Shown here: piece after piece, positions 8,313 through 16,915 of the stretch | How the letters are laid out: each line of letters starts with the position of its first letter | How positions within the stretch are numbered: the first letter of the stretch is position 1 | DNA from: Flavobacteriales bacterium | GTDB lineage: Bacteria; Bacteroidota; Bacteroidia; Flavobacteriales_F; PHOS-HE28 | Length of the DNA stretch: 64,000 nt | Assembly (NCBI GenBank): GCA_016710965.1 | Contig: JADJTW010000006.1 | Span: 124,001-188,000 of the forward strand | Direction: 5' to 3' | Translations under genes and position numbers: made by a program | Notes under the pieces: generated by a model | What the model was told of the DNA's origin: nothing | The model's input: only the letters and a program-made list of their open reading frames with translations | The model's database searches: none

Positions 8313-10948
8313 GCGCCCCCGTAGCGTACATAGTGCTGGCTGTTGTAATTGTTGGTCAGTTGCCTTATGCGCAACTGCTGATCGGCAGGCACATCGATGA
8401 AATAGATCGCATCAGCTGCGGTATTCGCCACGGCCGTACCGCAGGCGAAGCTGAAGTCGTTCGTCCGGCCAACGGTGGTGCCTGGCAACGGACTGGTCTG
8501 TCCCGCCAGGTTCAATGCGTTCACGCAGTTCTCTGCGCTCGGGCAGGTATTGTCGTCAGTGAAATCCCCCAGGTTGCGGTTGCAGGTGCTGGAATTGATC
8601 TGGTCTTCATGCAACAGGCGCACGTTCACCACATCGTCGATCGCGAAGGGCCCGATGGCCTGCGTATCGAATTCGACCAGGCCGGGTATCTGCACCGGAG
8701 CACCGCCGTTCACGGAGTATTGAAGGGTGGTCGTGGCCGCATCGCCGGTGAAGCTCACTTCCACGTCGATGCTGAAGTTGTAGAGGGCGCAATTCGTGTT
8801 CACGGTCACAACACCATCGGGGTCTACACAGCCCGGTGTGCATTCTGCCTCGAAAGACCAGCTCGTCTGCTGGCCCGTGCTGCAACTGTTGCTGCCATCG
8901 CTATCGATCTCGATGAAGAGTGCTGGACCAGCTGAGGTTCCTGCGGCTCCTGCGAGCGTGGCGAAACTCCCGGTGAGGCTGGCGATCGGAGCGCCCGAGT
9001 TGTTCGTGCCACTGTATGCGCGGATCACATCGGTGGCATGCATGGTGCCAGCGATGAAGTTGACACTGACCGTCTCGAAGGGACTGCTGCTAATGAACGT
9101 GAACGTGCGCGTGTCGTTGTTGCGGTAGCAGTGGTTCATGGCCACCGTGGTTCCGCAGGCAATGTTGATGGGGCAATTGGAGTAGACCACGCCTTGCGCG
9201 TTGCCGCAGTTCCCCAATCCGTTATCCACGGTGCAGATCACCTCGCTGCTTACCGCGAAGGGTCCTATGGTGGTGGTGCCCAACCCGATGTTCGGGACTG
9301 CGAAGGGCGAACCGTTCACGGTGTAGTTGAGGTTCGCCGTGGTGCCCGTGCCCAGGCTGGAAACGTTCACCTGGACGCTGAACTGGTTGCTGCCGCAATT
9401 GTCCACTGCGGTGAACGTGGCGGTGGGAGGTGCGCATAGATTCACCCGCACGTAGCGCACAGCACCCACATCAGCGCCGACGGCGTCGCATGCACGCAAG
9501 GTCCATGTTCCGTTGGGATCCACGCCAGTGTGCAAAAGGTTCAGGGATTGGTCCGGGGCCCATGTGCCCACGTTGGTGCTGTTGGTGGCCACACCGGACA
9601 AAGCCGCGCCACCTTGCTGGAAGGTGAAGAGGCCACCGGGGCATGCGGCCGCGCTGCCGTACTGCGTCCCTGAACCTCCATGGCCTACGTTCACCAGGCC
9701 TACTTCGGTGTTGTCGGGCGAGCGCAGGTACAACCGCAGATCGCTTCCCCAGGTGTGGCTCACGATCACATCCACGCTGCGCATGTACACGTCGTTGCCC
9801 AGCGAAGTGCCGGGCGATGTCACGCAGAAGGGCACGCTGGTGTAATTGTTCGCGCCGCAACCATTGTCGACGATCGGGTACACTGCGGCCGCATGGCAGA
9901 GCTCGTCCGCATCGTTGAAGTTGAAGGAGCCCAGGTCGAGGTTGCACAGGGCGTTCCCATTGTGGACTACCGTCACCGTGCGGGCCGTGCCGAACGGAAT
10001 GCCGCTGATGAGATGCGTTCCCGCGCCTACGTTCGTATGCACGTTGGTGCCAGTCGGTGATTGGATGTTCACGCTCGGCGCACCGTTCAGGTTGGATACG
10101 TTCACGCTGATCGTGTAGGTATTCGTGGCACAGTCGGTGATCACGGTGGCCGCTGCGCTCGGCTGGGTGCAGTTGATCGGGGTCCACGTGTAGGTGAGGC
10201 CACTGGTCCATGATTTAGCAGGATTCCCGCTCGTAAAGCGAAGCGTGCTGTTGTTCGCGGTGCCAGCCAGGCTGGTAGCCCAGTTCTCGGCGCCCGTTCC
10301 AACCCGTCGATTGTTCACGTTGGTGGCGAAGGCGTTGTTCGGGCCGCGTAGGCCAACTTGGGGCTGCTGCGTAGTCGAATTCGCCGGGCCGCTACTGAAG
10401 GGACCGTAAACCGTGCGGATCGCCCCGGTGCTCGTGTTCAAGCGCACCTGGAAGGAGAACGATTCACCAAGCCCGAGAAAGTAATACCGACGCACACCTC
10501 GCCACTGCACAACCACTTCATTCCCCACCGTCTGCCAGCGCACATCGCGCGTGCCGCTGGCGGCGTTCACCAGGTCCGCGCCAAATGCCGAAACACAGCG
10601 CTGATACGTTTGCGTCGAATTGAGCGGTGCGTAGTTCGTTGTCGTGGGCGCTGATCCGAACGTGATGAAGCCGTTGGATGAAACGTACATGGTGGTGTAC
10701 GCCGTGCCATTGAAAGTGAAGCTCGGAATGGTCTGCGCGCTGGAAACGTTGTCATCGAAAGAGTTCGTCCAAAGCGCCGTGCCGCCGGTTATCTGCGACC
10801 ACGACCCACCCGCTTGGCCGAAGGTGTACATGGTGGCTACCTGCGCGCGAAGCCCGGGCTGAAGGCCAAGGGTCAGACCAACGAGCAGGAGCACTCTCGA
10901 TAGGAGGTGGCGATTAGCAGTGTGACCGGTGATGTTGAGCTGTGCCAT
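8195..10948 (-). CDS. giant surface protein 1, N-terminal part (frameshift at a GT repeat)
   Basis: The protein begins with a signal peptide (hydrophobic LLSRVLLLVGLTLGL, cleavage after GLRA at residue 35). It contains a beta-rich N-domain (about 40-260), a P-like domain (about 390-506, SHTWGSDLRLYLRSP), a CUB-like domain (about 590-720, CYRNNDTRTFTF to SWSFEAEC) and further strand-rich repeats. It then ends abruptly at 8195 without a sorting signal. The codons just before the end (WTNSTGSTQRV) connect with CVWIQDGVGS in the next frame if two bases are added to the GTGTGTGTGG run at 8211-8220. One P-like domain lies on each side of the break, so the intact protein would carry two. Confidence 0.88.
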   Translation of the reverse strand: MAQLNITGHTANRHLLSRVLLLVGLTLGLQPGLRAQVATMYTFGQAGGSWSQITGGTALWTNSFDDNVSSAQTIPSFTFNGTAYTTMYVSSNGFITFGSAPTTTNYAPLNSTQTYQRCVSAFGADLVNAASGTRDVRWQTVGNEVVVQWRGVRRYYFLGLGESFSFQVRLNTSTGAIRTVYGPFSSGPANSTTQQPQVGLRGPNNAFATNVNNRRVGTGAENWATSLAGTANNSTLRFTSGNPAKSWTSGLTYTWTPINCTQPSAAATVITDCATNTYTISVNVSNLNGAPSVNIQSPTGTNVHTNVGAGTHLISGIPFGTARTVTVVHNGNALCNLDLGSFNFNDADELCHAAAVYPIVDNGCGANNYTSVPFCVTSPGTSLGNDVYMRSVDVIVSHTWGSDLRLYLRSPDNTEVGLVNVGHGGSGTQYGSAAACPGGLFTFQQGGAALSGVATNSTNVGTWAPDQSLNLLHTGVDPNGTWTLRACDAVGADVGAVRYVRVNLCAPPTATFTAVDNCGSNQFSVQVNVSSLGTGTTANLNYTVNGSPFAVPNIGLGTTTIGPFAVSSEVICTVDNGLGNCGNAQGVVYSNCPINIACGTTVAMNHCYRNNDTRTFTFISSSPFETVSVNFIAGTMHATDVIRAYSGTNNSGAPIASLTGSFATLAGAAGTSAGPALFIEIDSDGSNSCSTGQQTSWSFEAECTPGCVDPDGVVTVNTNCALYNFSIDVEVSFTGDAATTTLQYSVNGGAPVQIPGLVEFDTQAIGPFAIDDVVNVRLLHEDQINSSTCNRNLGDFTDDNTCPSAENCVNALNLAGQTSPLPGTTVGRTNDFSFACGTAVANTAADAIYFIDVPADQQLRIRQLTNNYNSQHYVRYGGACPGNTVIACVNDDNAEIGWVEWTNSTGSTQRVCGSRMV

Positions 10949-11217
10949 CGTTCATGTGTTTGATTCAAACGACCCAAGGCCGTTCTTCCAGTTCGAGCTG
11001 GCTCCCTGCACGACCTTGCAAACCGCGCTCTGGAGGCTTCGTCGGACAATTGGCCTTGTTCGTGGGCTGTTTTCCCGACTTAAGCGACGGCAATCTAGGC
11101 CCGCTTGAAAAGGCTTGTCAAGTGAAAATGTCGATGAAACGGGGAAAATATCCACATGAACACCATTATTCATCGATGAAATCGTATCGCGCTGAACCAC
11201 ATGGGAATGGACGCAAG
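10949..11217. other. intergenic region upstream of surface gene 1
   Basis: No credible gene. The stretch holds the presumed promoter of surface gene 1 (11091-11121) and a leader of about 135 bases without a recognisable structured RNA. At its far end lies the terminator hairpin of surface gene 2. Confidence 0.6.
11091..11121 (-). promoter_or_regulatory. candidate promoter of surface gene 1
   Basis: On the minus strand CTTGACA (TTG start at 11121) is followed 21 bases after its TTG by TAGATTG (11091-11097). This fits loosely the Bacteroidota -33 TTG / -7 TAnnTTTG pattern. The same CTTGACA with the same 21-base spacing occurs upstream of surface gene 2, which strengthens the call. Confidence 0.35.
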
Positions 11218-12660
11218 AACCCCCGCCCATTTCAGGGCGGGGGTTCCGCGTTCACGGGTCGAATGACCCGCAGGATTTCCTTACGGCTGGATCACCAGTC
11301 GCTGGGTATGCACGGTGGTACCGGCGGTGATATTCACCAGGTACATGCCGGCAGCCAGTTCGCCATTGAGCTCGATGATGCTGTTGACGAAGCCATCGGC
11401 CACCGCGATCGTGCGGGCGCTCACGCGCTTGCCGAAGGTGTCGTAGATGTCCACGCTCACGGTGTGTACACCTTCCTCAACACGGTCCATGGTCAGCACC
11501 ACTTGGTCGCCACGGTTGGGGTTGGGGTACAGATTGAGGCCCGTGATGTCCTCGGCAGCCATGTTCTGTCCGCCGCCATCGCCGGCGCAAGCCGTGTTCA
11601 GGATGCACACATCGCCCCAGGGGTCGGTGAGGTAGGGCAGCACCCAATCGGTACACCAGGTGGCACCGCCATCGAAGCTGGCGCGAACGTCAACTTCGTA
11701 GCTCTTGCAGGGGCTCAGGCCTGCGGTGTTCACCCAGTACTGGCCCGTCTGGCTGGTCTTGGTGAGGCTGAAGTTCTCAGCTGTGATGCGGAATCGGAAC
11801 TGGTACTTGTTGGCATTCTGCACCACGTTGCCGTTGAGGCGCGTAACGGGGCGTGCATGCACCAGCGCGTTCTGCCCGTTGCCGATGGGCCTGGTTCCGC
11901 CGCAAGCCAGGAACTGATTGCCGGGGTAGTCCATGAGCTTGGTAAGCGGGCATTGCGCACGCACCGGATCGAGCTTGAAGCGGCAGGCGCGGCCCCAAGG
12001 CTGGTTCACACCGTTCGCGCGGCCGCGCACCTTCACGTTCAGCAGCACGCCCGTGGGGATGTGGTTGGCCACGTTCCAGTTGTTGATCTGGGTGTGGCAG
12101 GCCCGCGACGCGTTGGCGGGAGCGAAGCCGTCGCTCACGTTGTGCGCGTGGAAGCGGCGGAAGCTGTAGCCGCCGTTGGGGTTGTAGAACCACTTCTCGT
12201 AGCCGCTGTTCGCATTGTTCACGCCCCACTGGGCATCAACGAGCGGGTTGTTGTTGGCCACGATGAACTCGTTGTTCCTCCAATCCAGCTTGTCGCAGCT
12301 GGCGTAGATGAGCTTGTCGGTGCCCACGGGCAGCGTGAAGCCTTCGCCACCGGCGATCTGGCTGGTGGTGCCGCTGAGGAAGTTGTTGCGGTTGTCGATG
12401 ATGCGTGTGCCGCCAGCAAGCAGTTGATAGCCGCCCTGCACGCCGCCTTGCACGATGCCGCCCAGGTCGCTGGTCACCACCAGGTAGAAGTCGCCATTGG
12501 GCAAACAGGTGCTGATGCTGTATCCAGGGCTGGCCGGATACACACCGCCACCGCTTTGCACCAGGATGTTGCTGCCTTGCTGGTGCAGTTCCCAACCGAT
12601 GTTCGTTGCGCCATCGGTGGTGAACACCAGGTTGAGGTTGGTGGTGCAGGGTGTACCTAC
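11211..12660 (-). repeat. duplicated block A (copy of 15459-16915)
   Basis: From the terminator hairpin through the T9SS domain and the shared module, this block aligns almost base for base with 15459-16915 (offset about 4248). The stretch 11453-11721 appears identical to 15701-15969. The two copies diverge mainly in the middle of the module. Confidence 0.85.
11218..11245 (-). terminator. GC-rich hairpin after surface gene 2
   Basis: An 11-bp perfect stem (AACCCCCGCCC with GGGCGGGGGTT) and a 6-base loop lie about 35 bases past the stop codon. Almost the same hairpin follows the next two genes. Confidence 0.75.
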
Positions 12661-12990
12661 GCAAGCGCAAGTCGCATTGGGCACGCTACCGCTTTGCACG
12701 TACGTGTCCAGCACGGTCAGCGGGTTGCTATCGTCGCAACCTGCGCCGGGGCTGGTGTTCGCCACGTTGTTGCATGGGTCGCACTGGTCGCCCAAGGCAT
12801 CCCCATCGGCATTGGCTTGGCCGGGATTGGCGTCATTCACGCAGTTGTCACCGCTGTCCCCATCCCATCGCTGTCGGCGTCCATTGGGGCCATCGTTCGC
12901 GCAGGTACGTTGCTTGTCAGCCAATGGTCCGAAGTCGTGCCGTGGCCCACGCGAGCAATCGTCGCAACCGTCGCCGTCTGGCAGCGCCAC
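11281..12990 (-). CDS. giant surface protein 2, C-terminal part (frameshifted)
   Basis: From about 12860 downward the frame reads cleanly: a thrombospondin type-3-like calcium-binding segment (SGDNCVNDANPGQANADGD), the ~370-residue shared module (TTNLNLVFTTDG to [13 protein letters not shown]) and a T9SS sorting domain ([18 protein letters not shown] to RLVIQP). Between about 12861 and 13042 the frame is broken several times, so residues before SGDNC in this open frame are unreliable. The N-terminal half is the open frame ending at 12837. Over roughly 11211-12660 the DNA is a close copy of 15459-16915, including about 270 bases I read as identical. Expected location is the cell surface, through T9SS; molecular role unknown. 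Confidence 0.85.
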   Translation of the reverse strand: MALPDGDGCDDCSRGPRHDFGPLADKQRTCANDGPNGRRQRWDGDSGDNCVNDANPGQANADGDALGDQCDPCNNVANTSPGAGCDDSNPLTVLDTYVQSGSVPNATCACVGTPCTTNLNLVFTTDGATNIGWELHQQGSNILVQSGGGVYPASPGYSISTCLPNGDFYLVVTSDLGGIVQGGVQGGYQLLAGGTRIIDNRNNFLSGTTSQIAGGEGFTLPVGTDKLIYASCDKLDWRNNEFIVANNNPLVDAQWGVNNANSGYEKWFYNPNGGYSFRRFHAHNVSDGFAPANASRACHTQINNWNVANHIPTGVLLNVKVRGRANGVNQPWGRACRFKLDPVRAQCPLTKLMDYPGNQFLACGGTRPIGNGQNALVHARPVTRLNGNVVQNANKYQFRFRITAENFSLTKTSQTGQYWVNTAGLSPCKSYEVDVRASFDGGATWCTDWVLPYLTDPWGDVCILNTACAGDGGGQNMAAEDITGLNLYPNPNRGDQVVLTMDRVEEGVHTVSVDIYDTFGKRVSARTIAVADGFVNSIIELNGELAAGMYLVNITAGTTVHTQRLVIQP

Positions 12991-15155
12991 GCAGATGTCG
13001 CAGGATCACCCGCCATCGCTATCACGGTCCGCTCGCATGCGGCCACTCCGTCGTTGTCGTCATCGGGGTCGCCGAAGTCGCATAGCCCATCGCCGTCGGT
13101 GTCAGTACCATCGTTGTTCACGAGGTTGTCAGCCAGCGGACCGAAGTTGTCTGTGCCTACTGAGCAATCATCGCAACCGTCGCCGTCGGCATCGCCGCAG
13201 AGGTCAGGGTTCAGCGGATCCGGATCGCTTCCATCGGCGATGCCGTCGTTGTCATCATCGCTATCGCACGCATCGCCGAAGCCATCGCCATCCGTGTTCG
13301 TCTGTGCGGCGTTGCTCACGGTCGGACAGTTATCGCACGCGTTGCCGATGCCATCGCCATCGGTATCAGTCACCGTCACGTTCAGGATGATGTTGCCTGT
13401 GGCGCCGGCATTGTAGTAGCTGCCCACTGAGATGTAGTAGAAGGTGCCTTGCGTGGCGGCCCACGTCACGTAGCTCTGGAGCGTGCCGCTGCATGGGCCT
13501 GCACTCGCGTCATCGTTGCAGGTGATGGGTGTCACACCAGGGCACGTGCCGCTGTATACGGCCATCTCGGTATCGAAACTCGAGGTGCAGGTGGTGGCGG
13601 TCATCGTGCCGCAAACACCGGTCACCCTCCACCAGATGTTCTTGTAAGGTCCATCGCAGGTGGTCACAGGGCCATCGGTAGTGGCGCCGCCGTTGTTGAT
13701 GGCTGGGCTCGTGAACGGATAGGTGGAGACGTTGACGGCACTGGCGCACGCATCGTTCGCAGGCGGAGGCATCGTGCATGTGATGCGTCGTGTTCTGCTT
13801 ACAGCGGCCGTTCCGCAGCCCGGAGGGCCACCCGTATGCGTGAAGAACCGGAAAGTGGCCGTTGCATTCGCCACCCAGGTCACCGGGGTGACACCAGCGG
13901 CCACGGTGGTCGTGCCGGCATCGTTCGTGATGGTGATGAAATCCGCACCGTTGGAACTGGAGAATGTATAGCTCGTGCCGGAGGTCAAGGCCACGTTGGA
14001 GTATTCGCCCGCGTAGGCCACAGTGGTTATGCTCTCTGCGCTTCCCGTGCAAGCCGGCGTGAAGGTGGCGGCCGGGTAGGGCGAGGTGTAGGCGACGTTG
14101 GTGCAACCCGTGATGTTGCAGAGGATCCTTCTGGCGCGGTTCGTCGCTGAGGTGCCGCATCCGGCCGGACCGCTGGTATGCGTGTAATAACGATAGGTGG
14201 CGGTTGCCGAAGCTGTCCAGTTGATCGGAGATGTGCCAGCGGCGACCGTGGTGTTGCCGGCCGCGTTCGTGATCGTGAGGAAGTCACCAGCGATGGAACT
14301 GGAGAAAGTGTAGGTGACTCCGGAGGTGAGCGCCACGTTGGAGTATTCACCTGCATAGCAGTTCGTAACACCGCCCACATCCTGGGCGGCGCCCGTGCAA
14401 GCAGGGGTGAAGGTGGCAGCAGGGTACGGGGAGGCGTAAGCCACGTTCGTGCATCCGGTGACTGGCGTGGAGTAGCCGAGAATGATCTGCGGCCTGGTGG
14501 TCTGCGTAGCCGTATTGGTCAGCGTAGTGTTGGAACAGGCGGTGTTGATGTTATCCCGATAGCGGTGGTAGGAACCATTGAAGCCCAGCCCCGACAGCCA
14601 GGCGACCGTGGCGTTGTATGTATACGTGGTCGAGAACGATGCGATCGGTGATGAGTGGCAGATCTCCACAAGGATGTTGTCCGTGCCGTTCCACAGGATG
14701 GGCGTTCCAATGGTGAACGTATTGTTTCCGACGACCGGCGTATAGTTGGTCGGTCCATAGATCGTCGGAGGCGACGCCAGGTAGGAAGCCCCAAGGGAGG
14801 CGGTCGTGGTCGTTCCCACCTTCACGGTGTATCCCTCGTGGGAGCCTGAGCCGTTCAATGCCGTCACGTTCCATCGGATGGCGTTGATCGAAGTTCCCGA
14901 GGTGATCCCCGCTGCGGTCAATTCCGAAGCGCGGTACAGGTACTGGGCACGGTTGCTCTCATAGTAGTCGCCGAAGGGAGTAGGGTATGAGGTTGATGTG
15001 TTGGCACCGTTCGTGGTCCCGATGGCCACATACGTCTGGGCAGTTACCGTCGGCACCAGAAGGAGGATGGCCGCAATGACCATTCCTGCGACCAGGCGAA
15101 TACTCTTTGCCATTCGTTCGAGCGCGAAAGGAGGTTGGGAAGGGTTGAGTATCAT
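12837..15155 (-). CDS. giant surface protein 2, N-terminal part (frameshifted)
   Basis: I place the start at the ATG at 15155 (MILNPSQPPFALERMAK), which resembles the start of surface gene 4 (MITFNPNRK) and follows the same AACCAAAACC leader; an ATG at 15113 is the alternative. A signal peptide ends at TVTA-QTYV. Next come a beta-rich domain, two copies of a ~100-residue repeat (TNVAYxSPYPAATFTPACTG to TRRI), a pre-peptidase-like domain with DNAxNDDA-type acidic motifs, and thrombospondin type-3-like repeats (TDTDGDGIGNACDNCP). The last reliable residues are DPDDDNDGV near 13042, after which the frame is scrambled by small indels. With the downstream half the full protein would be about 1300 residues. 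Confidence 0.83.
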   Translation of the reverse strand: MILNPSQPPFALERMAKSIRLVAGMVIAAILLLVPTVTAQTYVAIGTTNGANTSTSYPTPFGDYYESNRAQYLYRASELTAAGITSGTSINAIRWNVTALNGSGSHEGYTVKVGTTTTASLGASYLASPPTIYGPTNYTPVVGNNTFTIGTPILWNGTDNILVEICHSSPIASFSTTYTYNATVAWLSGLGFNGSYHRYRDNINTACSNTTLTNTATQTTRPQIILGYSTPVTGCTNVAYASPYPAATFTPACTGAAQDVGGVTNCYAGEYSNVALTSGVTYTFSSSIAGDFLTITNAAGNTTVAAGTSPINWTASATATYRYYTHTSGPAGCGTSATNRARRILCNITGCTNVAYTSPYPAATFTPACTGSAESITTVAYAGEYSNVALTSGTSYTFSSSNGADFITITNDAGTTTVAAGVTPVTWVANATATFRFFTHTGGPPGCGTAAVSRTRRITCTMPPPANDACASAVNVSTYPFTSPAINNGGATTDGPVTTCDGPYKNIWWRVTGVCGTMTATTCTSSFDTEMAVYSGTCPGVTPITCNDDASAGPCSGTLQSYVTWAATQGTFYYISVGSYYNAGATGNIILNVTVTDTDGDGIGNACDNCPTVSNAAQTNTDGDGFGDACDSDDDNDGIADGSDPDPLNPDLCGDADGDGCDDCSVGTDNFGPLADNLVNNDGTDTDGDGLCDFGDPDDDNDGVAACERTVIAMAGDPATSAWRCQTATVATIARVGHGTTSDHWLTSNVPARTMAPMDADSDGMGTAVTTA

Positions 15156-15172
15156 GACAAGCGGTGTTAAGA

Positions 15173-15182
15173 GGTTTTGGTT
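15173..15182 (-). promoter_or_regulatory. AACCAAAACC leader element, surface gene 2
   Basis: The minus-strand decamer AACCAAAACC lies 17 bases before the ATG at 15155. The identical decamer precedes surface genes 3 and 4, 7 bases from their start codons. Confidence 0.5.
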
Positions 15183-15336
15183 GAGGAGGGCAGTCGGTCG
15201 ATCTGGCTTGAGGCGTTCCTCAGCCGCGCCTTCCTGTTCAGACCGGTCCTGTTCAGCAGCGACTTGCAGTTCGCCGTTGAACCCCGAACGGCCAAATTCA
15301 GCCACTCGTCGGCTCAATTCAGGCGTTCAGCGGTGT

Positions 15337-15367
15337 GAACGTAGTGGATCGCTTATCCGGCTGTCAA
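15337..15367 (-). promoter_or_regulatory. candidate promoter of surface gene 2
   Basis: On the minus strand CTTGACA is followed, 21 bases after its TTG, by TACGTTC (15337-15343). The arrangement and the CTTGACA sequence match the candidate promoter of surface gene 1. Confidence 0.35.
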
Positions 15368-15458
15368 GTCTTTTCCTTCGATAAACAGGAAGATATGAAC
15401 AACGAATCGGCCTTTTTCTTCGATCAAACCCACGCCTCGCTTCCGAGTCGCCCCCGAA

Positions 15459-16915
15459 AGCAAGAACCCCCGCCCTTTTCAGGGCGGGGGTTCCGCGTTC
15501 ACGGGTCGAATGACCCGCAGGATTTCCTTACGGCTGGATCACCAGTCGCTGGGTATGCACGGTGGTACCGGCGGTGATATTCACCAGGTACATGCCAGCA
15601 GCCAGTTCGCCATTGAGCTCGATGATGCTGTTGACGAAGCCATCGGCCACCGCGATCGTGCGGCCGCTTACGCGCTTGCCGAAGGTGTCGAAGAAGTCGA
15701 CGCTCACGGTGTGTACACCTTCCTCAACACGGTCCATGGTCAGCACCACTTGGTCGCCACGGTTGGGGTTGGGGTACAGATTGAGGCCCGTGATGTCCTC
15801 GGCAGCCATGTTCTGTCCGCCGCCATCGCCGGCGCAAGCCGTGTTCAGGATGCACACATCGCCCCAGGGGTCGGTGAGGTAGGGCAGCACCCAATCGGTA
15901 CACCAGGTGGCACCGCCATCGAAGCTGGCGCGAACGTCAACTTCGTAGCTCTTGCAGGGGCTCAGGCCCACGGTGTTCACCCAGTAGTTGCCGGTCCCGC
16001 TTGGCTTCACGAGGCTGAAGTTCTCAGCCGTGATGCGGAAGCGGAACTCGTACTTGTTCGCGCTCTGCACAACGTTGCCATTGAGGCGTGTCACAGGGCG
16101 GGCATGCACCAGGGCGTTCGTGCCATTGCCAATGGGCCGTGTGCCGCCGCACGCCAGGAACTGGTTGCCGGGGTAGTCCAGGAGCTTGGTGAGCGGGCAT
16201 TGCGCGCGCACCGGATCGAGCTTGAAGCGGCAGGCGCGGCCCCAGGCTTGGTTCACACCGTTCACGCGGCCACGCACTTTCACGTTCAGCAGCATGTTCG
16301 CAGGCGTGTGGTTGGCCGGGGACCAGTTGTTGATCTGGATGTGGCAGGCACGCGAGGCGTTGGCAGGAGCGAAGCCGTCGCTCACCGCGTGGCTGTGGAA
16401 GCGGCGGAAGCTGTAGCCGCCATTGGGGTTGTAGAACCAATCCTCGTAGCCGCTGTTCGCGTTGTTCACGCCCCACTGGCCATCAACGAGCGGGTTGTTG
16501 TTGGCCACGATGAACTCGTTGTTCCTCCAGTCCAGCTTGTCGCAGCTGGCGTAGATGAGCTTGTCAGTTCCCACGGGCAGGGTGAAGCCCTCGCCACCGG
16601 CGATCTGGCTGCTGGCACCGCTGAGGAAGTTGTTGCGGTTGTCGATCAAACGGATCCCGCCAGCGGCCACCAGTTGGTAACCACCTTGGATACCGTCTTG
16701 TACGATACCGCTCAGGTTGCTCGTCACCACCAGGTAGTAGTCGCCATCAGGCAGGCAGGTGTTCACGCTATAGCCAGGGCTGGGCGGATAGATGCCGCCG
16801 CCGCTTTGCACCAGGATGTTGCTGCCTTGCTGGCGTAGTTCCCAGCCGATGTTGGTAACACCGTCGGTGGTGAACACCAGGCTGAGGTTGGTGGTGCAGG
16901 CCGTACCAGCGCATG
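15459..16915 (-). repeat. duplicated block B (copy of 11211-12660)
   Basis: This is the second copy of the ~1.45-kb direct repeat. It spans the 3' hairpin, the sorting domain and the shared module of surface gene 3. Identity drops towards the thrombospondin-like segment, where the two genes differ. Confidence 0.85.
15465..15492 (-). terminator. GC-rich hairpin after surface gene 3
   Basis: An 11-bp stem (AACCCCCGCCC with GGGCGGGGGTT) and a 6-base loop. It is the same hairpin as at 11218 and belongs to the duplicated block. Confidence 0.75.

Larger units (their letters stand above)
15156..15464. other. intergenic region upstream of surface gene 2
   Basis: No gene seen. It contains the AACCAAAACC leader, a candidate promoter (15337-15367) and the hairpin of surface gene 3 at its far end. 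Confidence 0.6.

Noticed and set aside
10942..13416. 824-residue plus-strand frame
   Set aside because: It is antisense to surface gene 2 and has the low-complexity look of a shadow frame.
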